A stretch of 64,000 nt of DNA from Prorocentrum cordatum (lineage: Eukaryota; Sar; Dinophyceae; Prorocentrales; Prorocentraceae), in the NCBI GenBank assembly GCA_963575745.1, contig CAUYUJ010019359.1:248001-312000 (forward strand), read 5' to 3'. Position numbers and translations under genes: made by a program. Positions 57,714 to 64,000 of the stretch are shown here, one piece after another. The notes under the pieces were generated by a model. The model was not told the origin of the DNA. It was given only the letters and a program-made list of their open reading frames with translations, and ran no database searches. The stretch's first letter is position 1; every line of letters starts with the position of its first letter.

Positions 57714-58780
57714 GTCTCCCTCTCTCTCTCTCTATCTCTCTTCTCTCTTCTCCCCCTCTCTCTCTCTCTCTTTCTCTCTTCTCTCTCTCTCTCTGTCTCT
57801 CTCTCTCTCTCTCTTTCTCCCTCTCCCTCTCTCGCCCCCTTTTCGCCTTCCCGTTGTTTGGTTCCGCCGTTATTTTTTCTGCTTCTGAACCCCGGAACCC
57901 CGACCCCAGAACTCATGTCCTCCTCTTCCTCCTCCTCCTGCTGGGAGATCATCCTCCTCCTCCTGCTCCTCCTGCTCCTCCCCCTTCTCATCCCGCCCCT
58001 CCTCCTCCTCCTCCTCCTGGTCCTCCTCCTCCTCCTCCTCCTGCTCCTCCTGCTTCTCCTTCTCCTCCTCCTCCTCCCTCCTCTCCTCCCTCTCCTGCTG
58101 GAGATCCTCTCCCCTCCTACTCCTCCTCCTGTTCCCCCTCCTCCTCCTGCCCCCCCCCTTCATCCTGCCGGGAGATCAGTTGGGTTCTCGTGGGGAGGGG
58201 GGGGGGGGGGGAGGGGCGGGCCAGCCGCTTTGCTTCGAAATTTTGCGAACGGCGTAGCCCCCGCGCTCCTCCTCCTCCTCCTCCTGCTCCTCCCCCTCCA
58301 CCTCCTCCTCCTCCTCCTCAGCGGACCAACCGCTTTGCTTTGTGGTTGTCAAACGTAATTCCTCCTCCTCCCCCCCTTCTCCCCCTCCTCGTCCAGGCGC
58401 TTCAGCGGCGCGACCGCTGCGCGCAATATTCTCTCGACTCAGCGGCGCGACCGCTTTGCATTGTGATTGCTGCGCGTGGCGCGCGACCCTCCATGCGCAG
58501 CCGCTTGACTCTCCGCGCGGCGTTCCGCACTCCCGCTTCGTCGGGGGCCCACCCGCGCGCGCGCCATGAGCAATGGGCGCTTCGTCGGAAAGCGGCCTGC
58601 AGCGGCCTCGGCGGAGGCTTTGGAAGACGGCGGTGGCCTGCCTCCCTCATGCCCTATCCTCGGGCCATGTCATCGCTCCATTCACGCGCAGCGGCATGGC
58701 CGCTTTGCAGCGCCCCCCCCCCCCCCCCCCCCCACCTTCAGCCCCGCCCCCGCGCCGCCCCCGAGGCGATTCTACTGACC
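57311..58780. other. GTTGT, CT and CTC low-complexity DNA, no gene
   Basis: TGTTGT/TGGTGTTGTCTGG repeats (57330-57620), a (CT)n tract (57645-57840), CTC triplets (57920-58320) with four AGCGG palindromes after it, and a C run at 58708-58732. A short frame MSNGRFVGKRPAAASAEALE at 58566 may be a coding fragment but cannot be extended. Confidence 0.65.
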
Positions 58781-58815
58781 CAGGAGACGCAGCAACTGCC
58801 ATCGCAAACGCGACG

Positions 58816-59665
58816 ATGACGACCTCGCCCTCCGCGGACGACACCCCGCCCAGCATGCAACCAGCTGCAGCGCAGAACGTGCTCCAGTCGCTTTTCAACC
58901 AGCAGAATCAGAAGCAGAACGGACAGAACCGCGAGAAGCAGCAGGGGCCGAGGTGGGCGGCAGGCAGCCTGCAGCCATGAGGAGGCGCCAGCGCAGACAG
59001 CCAGCAGCCAGCAGAGGGGGCCCACGGAACCAACTCCGTCGGCCAGTCCGCGGGCGAGCCCGACGGTCGCCCCGACGCCCCAGCCCGGCCCAGCCCAGCT
59101 GGCCCAGCCGAGGCCGCCTGAGACGCGGCCAGCTGAGAAGGAGAAGCCGCCCGGGGAGGAGCCAGCTGAGGAGCGGCCACCCGCGAACCTTGAAGATGGG
59201 CCGACGAAAGGTGAGATTGCGGAGCTGCTCGCGTCGCAAGAGCCGCCGATCTGCATTTTGCGCAAGAAAGACTGCGATCCGCTTGAAAAGGGCTGTAGGA
59301 TCACCAACAACGGCACGCAGATCACGCGTGCCAAGTGTAGGGTGCGCGACCAGACGCTGCGGAGGATCTTCGGCGGGTGGCCGATTGCGGAGTTCGACGA
59401 GCTCAGCGCACAGGAGCAGAATGAGTTCTAGAAGGGACGCGGCCCCACCGCTGTCGCCTGCCGCGACGCAATGAAGCAAATGCTCATGCAGGTGCACATG
59501 AAGCGTATCACGGAAACCCACAGCGGGCAATGCTTCCCCCTGTCCGCGCACGAGAAGCTGGGCGACAATACGAATGACACCGAACAGAAAACGCTAGCGA
59601 CAGACATCAAGGAGCACCCCGTTCTCGGGAGGACGTTTCAAGATCGGAAAGCTCCAAGCGCTTGA
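58816..59665 (+). pseudogene. E2 ORF-D, Pro-rich then Cys-containing protein, in-frame TAG
   Basis: ATG 58816 gives MTTSPSADDTPPSMQPAAAQ and NVLQSLFNQQNQKQNGQNRE; near 58975 sense moves one frame to EEAPAQTASSQQRGPTEPTP and a long Pro/Ala/Glu linker. A compact segment follows: ICILRKKDCDPLEKGCRITN, RAKCRVRDQTLRRIFGGWP and FDELSAQEQNEF. There TAG at 59429-59431 interrupts, and the same frame continues KGRGPTAVACRDAMKQMLMQ to IKEHPVLGRTFQDRKAPSA, ending at 59665. Four cysteines in the compact segment could bind zinc. Function unknown. Confidence 0.55.
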
Positions 59666-59739
59666 TGTCAGCAACTTTCAGTAAGAGCCCGTGCTCCCCT
59701 TCCACACCTTGGGACTTTGTTTTAAATTTCGACTAGTCT

Positions 59740-61400
59740 GTGCCGGGGAATGTATTCTGGCAAGATAACAAGCGCAAGACATTGGCGTTTTATGCAAGCT
59801 CCCGCACGTTCGGCCACGCTGCGTTGACATCTGAGGATGCGTGGTTGCCACTCGCATTTATGCGGCATACGATGGTCGATGAGGTACGTGGTAAGATGTC
59901 TGCAGTTGTTCGCCAACTATTGCGGCGACTATTCATTGGCCCAGACAACGCGTCGCAGAGGGGCGTCCTCATTGCTGGCACTGGGCCTGGCGGTGCCCCT
60001 GCGCTGATATTTTTCAAATTGTCGGACCTACTTTATGACGAAGATGGCGCTAAACATGCATTATATTTAAAGGATGCGGCTGGCGTTGTTCCATGCGCGC
60101 TGTGCAAGAATGTCCACGGCATATGCGATTCAACGGGGGCCCTGCTCTCAGCGTTCGACACGACGGGAACATTGGTACCCATTTCCTGCGCTGACCCGAA
60201 TCGGTCCGACGCGCGCAGCGCAGACGATTTGTGGTTCAGCGCTGATCTACTGCAGCGTTCGAAGGAAACTTTACCCACGGGCGCATTCGATGAGCAATGC
60301 AAGATGCACGGCATTAATCACGCGCCAGATGGTTTGCTATTGGACACTGCCAGCGCGCGCCGCTGGACATGCGCGCGTGCGATCCAGCACGCTGCATGAT
60401 CATAAATGGGATCGCGCAGATTGAACTGAGCGAGTTGCTGTGTCGCCTTGCTGCCGCCGGCCTGACTTTGGACCGATTCAGGGACGTCGCCAACGCGCAG
60501 TGGAAGACCTGCCCGGCATGTGGGCCGCTTGGCGCAGAAGCATTTGCGCAAGAGCAAAAATAAGGCGAGTGATATAATATCGGTCCTGCCGCTAATCCGA
60601 TACGCCCTGGGTGTACTTACCGATGGAAGCGCGCCGTTCAAGGCAGACCTTGCAAAGCAAATGGCGTCGTTTACGGCGCTGGCCCAATGTGTTTCATTAT
60701 ATTTAGAAGACAAGAGAGGCCCTGCTCAGGCAGATGATGAGGCTGCGGCTTTGCGCGACCACGCCCTACTGTTCGAACGCGCGCGCGGGGGTTGCGACAC
60801 GTGCATCCCCAAATCCCGTTTCTGCCGACACTTGCCGCGGCAAGTTGTGAGGGGCGGCTTCGCCCTGGACGCGCTGGTAACCGAACGACGCCACAAAAAA
60901 ACATTGGCTGCCGCTGATGACATCGACAACGCCCGCACCTTTGAGAAAACACTTTTGGTACGATGTGTTGCTCTTCGCTGCTACAGTGCAAAGGAGAAAC
61001 AGCTGTCATTTGGGAATGGCTTGGTGAATAGCGTCAGGTACAACGAAGTTATGAGCATTTCGACGATGGTCGTTGTTGGAGGATCTAGCGTCAAAGCTGG
61101 AGATATACTTCAGTTTGGTGGTGGGCGTCATTTTGTCATCGGTGGAGCTGAAGAAGGCGGCAGCGTGGTGTTGATTGCCCACACTTTGCAATTTGTTTGT
61201 CAGGTATCCCCCGGCGCCTCACGCCGGCGAAAGGACGGCGCCCCTCGGTTCCTGCGCTGCGAAAGTTACAAGCCACAGACGCTGTGGACAGAGGAGGGTC
61301 CTGGAGCGTTCCTACTTGTTGATATGGCACAGGCACCGATTGCGACGTTTCGCGCTGATGTCATTGCAGGGCCAGCGCGAAGCATGAACAAAAAACAACA
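59740..61400 (+). pseudogene. E2 ORF-E, large transposon-type protein (candidate transposase)
   Basis: Three successive frames make one protein. The first (59740-60399) has KRKTLAFYASSRTFGH, EDAWLPLAFMRHTMVDEVRG and a Cys pair VPCALCKNVHGIC. The second (60369-60563) has DPARCMIINGIAQIELSELL and LTLDRFRDVANAQWKTC. The third (60520-61400) has LPLIRYALGVLTDGSAPFKA, RFCRHLPRQVVRGGFALDAL then VTERRHKKTL. The order of an ACDPARCM-like patch, a helical middle and a HLPRQ...ERRHK patch recalls transposases of the TNP2/Plavaka kind, where DxMHC and HLPxQ...ERxH patches occur, but the first histidine is Arg here. This is a resemblance from memory. Two frameshifts disable it. It is the rightmost E2 gene and the best candidate for its mobilising enzyme. 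Confidence 0.58.
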
Positions 61401-62335
61401 TCGCCACCGCGACCACCATCGTCGCTATCGCTGTCGAAAGCGACGCGACCGCTTTGTCAGGCTATCTCCTCATATTGCTTCCTCTCCTCTTTCTCCTCTT
61501 CTCTCTTCCCACCCCCTCTTTCTCATTCTCATCCTCCTCGTCCTCCTCCGTCGGAAGCAACGTTCTGAGCGTGATTCAAAACAACATTTCAAGCGGTCAG
61601 GCCGCCGCTGCGCACACAGAAACAACCAACTGGAACAACAATAATCAGTATCGCTTTTGGGCTCAAGTTTGATGTTGGGGGCCGCCTCAACAGCTCATCC
61701 GCCTGCCGTGCCGCCTCTAGGCCATGGCCTGCCAACAGGAGGTGCTCGCTCTGCCTCAGCGCTGATGCAGGGACAGCGCGGGTGAAGCAGCGCTGGGGTT
61801 CGTGGTGGTTGTGTGCCCAGCGTGCTGGGACGCCGCCGAATCGACGATTCCTCCTCGAATTCGTGAGCATTACAGCGGGCAGAACGAGTGGAAACTCCGA
61901 GCAGCTGTTGAAGATCGACTCGCGCTCACGGTTGAATTAGGACTTTCTCTCGGCAGTGTGCGTCTCTCTCGTTTTCTCTCTCTCTCTCTCTCTCTCTGCA
62001 GGCGCAGGACCGCGTCCAGAGGCGCCGACTGAATTAGGATTCTGTTTCATTTGTTCAAGGTCCCTGCACGCGATGCATGTCTGGAATAGACTTCCCTATA
62101 ATAGGCGGCTTCGCTCCGCTCTCTGCGAGGTTTGCTCGCGCCGCTGGCGCCGCTGGCCTGAAAAAAAAGCTTGCCGCGCGCGCGAGCGTCAGCGGAATGG
62201 CCGCTTTGCTTGTATCTGTGCATGTCTGCAGCGGTCTGACCGCTTTGCTGCGCTCGCATGCTTATCCATGTTTGCAGCGGTCTATCCACTCTGCTACGCT
62301 TGCATGCTTATGCGATGCTGTATTCTTGTTGCTTC
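61401..62335. other. E2 right part, no gene seen
   Basis: CTC/TCT runs (61470-61555), a (CT)n run (61965-61998) and five AGCGG palindromes. GAATTAGGA occurs twice around the CT run (61935 and 62031). Confidence 0.5.
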
Positions 62336-62339
62336 TTTG

Positions 62340-62500
62340 TTATCGTCACTATTTTTCAATATTTTCCATATCTTTCCATATGTTCGCTATTTTTCCATAT
62401 TTTCAATATTTTTCATATTTTTCATTATTGTTTGAAACTTTTTGAAACATATTTTCACGATTTTTCATTTTTCACTATTTTTCACTATTCCATGCTATAT
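62340..62500. repeat. E2 right sub-terminal TTTTTCA(C/T)TATT repeats
   Basis: Irregular T-rich units (TTTTTCATATTT, TTTTTCACTATT), same strand sense as 49300-49490. Followed by CCTATAGAAACCTATAGG just inside the right terminal repeat. Confidence 0.7.
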
Positions 62501-62549
62501 GTTGATACAATCCTATAGAAACCTATAGGACGATATAGTTTTCTATAGT

Positions 62550-62565
62550 CTTCGCGTTCATCAAA
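62550..62565 (-). repeat. E2 right terminal inverted repeat
   Basis: CTTCGCGTTCATCAAA, the exact reverse complement of 49094-49109. The right flank begins ATGGGGCCCCCACAGGG. Confidence 0.75.
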
Positions 62566-62944
62566 ATGGGGCCCCCACAGGGGGCACCATCGGGGCCCCT
62601 TCGGGGCACCGGCAGGGCCCTTTGGGGCCCGTCAGGGCGGCCCTCGATCCCCTCCCATCGACCCAAGCGCCCGCAACCCTTCCCCCTCCCCCCAAGAAGC
62701 CCCGCCCCTTATCTCCGACGATCTCCAGAAGCAGAACACCCCCTCCTCCCTGGCGAGAATCCCCTCCCCTTATTACCCCCACATCCCCTCTCGCCACCAA
62801 CAAACGACGACGACGACGACGACAACGCCGACATCGACGTGACCGTCGCCGTCATCACCATAATCTCCGTCGTATCCGTCGCCGTCGTCGTCGCCATAGT
62901 CGTCGGCAAGTCGGTCGGCCGGGCGGGACACGTCGTCGTCCTCG

Positions 62945-62979
<35 letters not shown>

Positions 62980-64000
62980 CTCGTCGTTCGCCGTCGCGGT
63001 GGCCGTCGCCGTCGTCGTCGGCGGCGAGTCGGCTAATCGGGCGGGACATGTCGTCGCCGCCGCCATTGCCAATTCAGTCGCCATCGCAGTGACCGTCGCC
63101 GTCGCCGTCGGAGTCGGCGAGTCGGTCGGGCGGGCGGGACACGTAGCCGTCGTGGGGGAGCATGTCGGGTGGGCGGGCGGGACACGCTGCCGTCGCCGTT
63201 GGTGTCGTCCTCGTCGTCGTCGTTGTCGTTTGCCAGAGCCGGGGGGCGGGCGGGCCGTGATCGTGGCAGTGGTGTGCAAGTGCCGAGGGGGAGTTGTATA
63301 AAACAGGGCTCGGGGGTTGCCAAGGGTGTACCCCGCCAGGGTGTCCCCAGCTTTTCGCGCCATTTTGGACCCCCTGGGGCCCTCTGGGCCTCGTGAGGGG
63401 TGCTCTGGAGGCCGTGGGGGCCTCCCTGGAAATCCTGGGGACACCTTGGGCCAGGGACACCTTTGGCAACACCCGAAGGGCTAGGATCGGGATAAATCGC
63501 TCCAGAGCGTTCCGGAGCGCTCTCAGAGCGTTCCGGAACGCTCAGGAGCGGCCGCGGCGCCCAGTACATCCTCCAAACCCGCCGATTCTCAGAGATCTCG
63601 AGTTACCCCGATCCGATGTTGTCCCGATCTTCGCGTCGTTTGACAGGTGCCAAGGGGGAGTTGTACCACCCTGTGGACTCAGCTCAGAGACGTCCGCAGG
63701 GCGCCCGGGAGCCTCGAGAGTCCCACCACACGTCCGGCGTCGTCGTGTGCTCGTCCGCAGCGTGGCTCCGCATAGGTCTGGACCTCTCTGCCCAGGGATG
63801 CAGACCGTCGTGGTCGTCATCACGGCGCGAGGTTGTCATGAGGAAACCAAGAATGCGGACAATAGTTATATCCACATCCAGCGCGTCTAGGATTCTTGGG
63901 GCTCTCTTCCTCAGAGACCGTAGACGCACTGGATATGACTAAACATCTGGCCCCAAGAGGCTTGATGGTATCCGTATCCAGTGCGCCTCGGCGTTGGGGC
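62566..64000. other. GC-rich triplet and minisatellite DNA, no gene
   Basis: GGGGCCC(C/T) repeats (62570-62640), GTC/GAC triplets (62805-63090) with repeated GTCGG(C/T)CGGGCGGGACA(C/T)GT blocks at about 62910, 63035 and 63130, GAGCGTTCCGGAGCGCTC palindromic repeats (63500-63550) and two GCC(G/A)AGGGGGAGTTGTA segments (63281, 63650). Overlapping frames on both strands are compositional. The window ends in unique-looking sequence without a recognised gene. Confidence 0.6.

Larger units (their letters stand above)
49697..62294 (+). repeat. AGCGGNCNGNCCGCTTTGC repeat family (~25 copies)
   Basis: Copies seen at 49697, 49756, 49815, 49880, 49952, 50093, 53651, 53723, 53773, 53799, 55425, 55547, 55648, 55689, 55731, 58216, 58320, 58403, 58441, 58690, 61438, 61591, 62191, 62230 and 62276. 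The core AGCGG(C/T)CNG(G/A)CCGCT is palindromic, but the TTTGC extension is always on the right, so copies share one orientation. Some sit in short tandems: 49697-49880 (about 60-bp spacing) and 55648-55731 (about 41-bp spacing). Most are between, not within, the coding remnants. Confidence 0.85.
49094..62565 (+). mobile_element. element E2: 13.5-kb multi-gene element, decayed
   Basis: TTTGATGAACGCGAAG at 49094-49109 is the exact reverse complement of 62550-62565. Just inside both ends lie T-rich TTTTTCACTATTTT-type sub-terminal repeats (49300-49480, 62340-62500). The interval holds five plus-strand coding remnants, the last a large transposon-type protein, and about 25 copies of an oriented palindrome AGCGGNCNGNCCGCTTTGC found only inside these limits. 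Layout parallels E1: one-strand gene set, private palindrome, inverted ends. A target duplication was not identified. The genes carry frameshifts and stops, so the copy is probably inactive. Confidence 0.72.

Noticed and set aside
55957-57888. A single 643-codon frame as one gene
   Set aside because: Only the first ~260 codons are coherent; the rest is A29, the CCCCTCCCGTG minisatellite and CT repeat translation.
57566-58819. 417-codon frame rich in Ser/Leu then Pro
   Set aside because: It is CT and CTC repeat translation.

Overview
This window looks like nuclear DNA of a dinoflagellate (inference). The support is: GC-rich sequence with very long simple-sequence and satellite tracts; large numbers of transposable-element proteins and few host genes; a broken PIF1-type helicase with C-terminal cysteine-pair modules; and a degenerate copia-like polyprotein of a style common in dinoflagellate assemblies. 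No ribosomal RNA, tRNA or complete host housekeeping gene was recognised. Many open frames in the satellites are by-products of base composition and are left out. Counts were made by eye.

The main result is two large, previously unnamed (to me) multi-gene DNA elements. E1 (3582-19872, 16.3 kb) has 27-bp terminal inverted repeats, sub-terminal 32-bp palindromes at both ends and six intact same-strand ORFs. ORF5 is a 1363-residue pogo/DDE_1-type transposase (D770, D897, D933) with an OTU-like DGNC motif in its N-terminal half. ORF6 is an endonuclease/exonuclease/phosphatase (EEP)-fold protein and ORF2 is probably its catalytically altered paralogue. ORFs 1, 3 and 4 are unrecognised. Throughout E1, and nowhere else seen in the window, lies a 12-bp palindrome-like repeat CCGCAGTNGCGG: about 69 copies, all in one orientation, about 49 of them inside the ORFs, where they read as xAVA, RSxG or PQxR. 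E1 sits in a repeat tract whose sister copy at 22.02-22.15 kb appears to preserve the empty insertion site.

E2 (49094-62565, 13.5 kb) has 16-bp terminal inverted repeats, plus-strand coding remnants including a large conserved transposon-type protein (59.74-61.4 kb), and its own, different, oriented palindromic repeat (consensus AGCGGNCNGNCCGCTTTGC, about 25 copies). Its ORFs are broken by frameshifts and in-frame stops, so it looks like an older relative in architecture.

Layout: 0-1.2 kb GC-rich minisatellite; 1.24-2.76 kb helicase pseudogene (minus); 2.8-3.5 kb satellite array A; 3.6-19.9 kb element E1; 19.9-22.1 kb satellite array B and the empty-site paralogue; 22.1-24.05 kb no gene; 24.06-24.61 kb a secreted cysteine-rich protein gene (minus); 24.9-34 kb a succession of micro-, mini- and satellite arrays, one of which is a tandem hairpin; 35.1-39.94 kb a broken unknown gene (minus); 40-42.2 kb low-complexity DNA and inverted repeats; 42.6-48.08 kb a degenerate copia-like Gag-protease polyprotein (minus); 48.58-48.73 kb a MITE flanked by TTAA; 49.1-62.6 kb element E2; 62.6-64 kb triplet repeats.

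The intact ORFs of E1 contrast with the frameshifted coding blocks elsewhere, which argues that the breaks elsewhere are mostly real decay rather than a uniform sequencing-error problem, although several of them fall in homopolymers.
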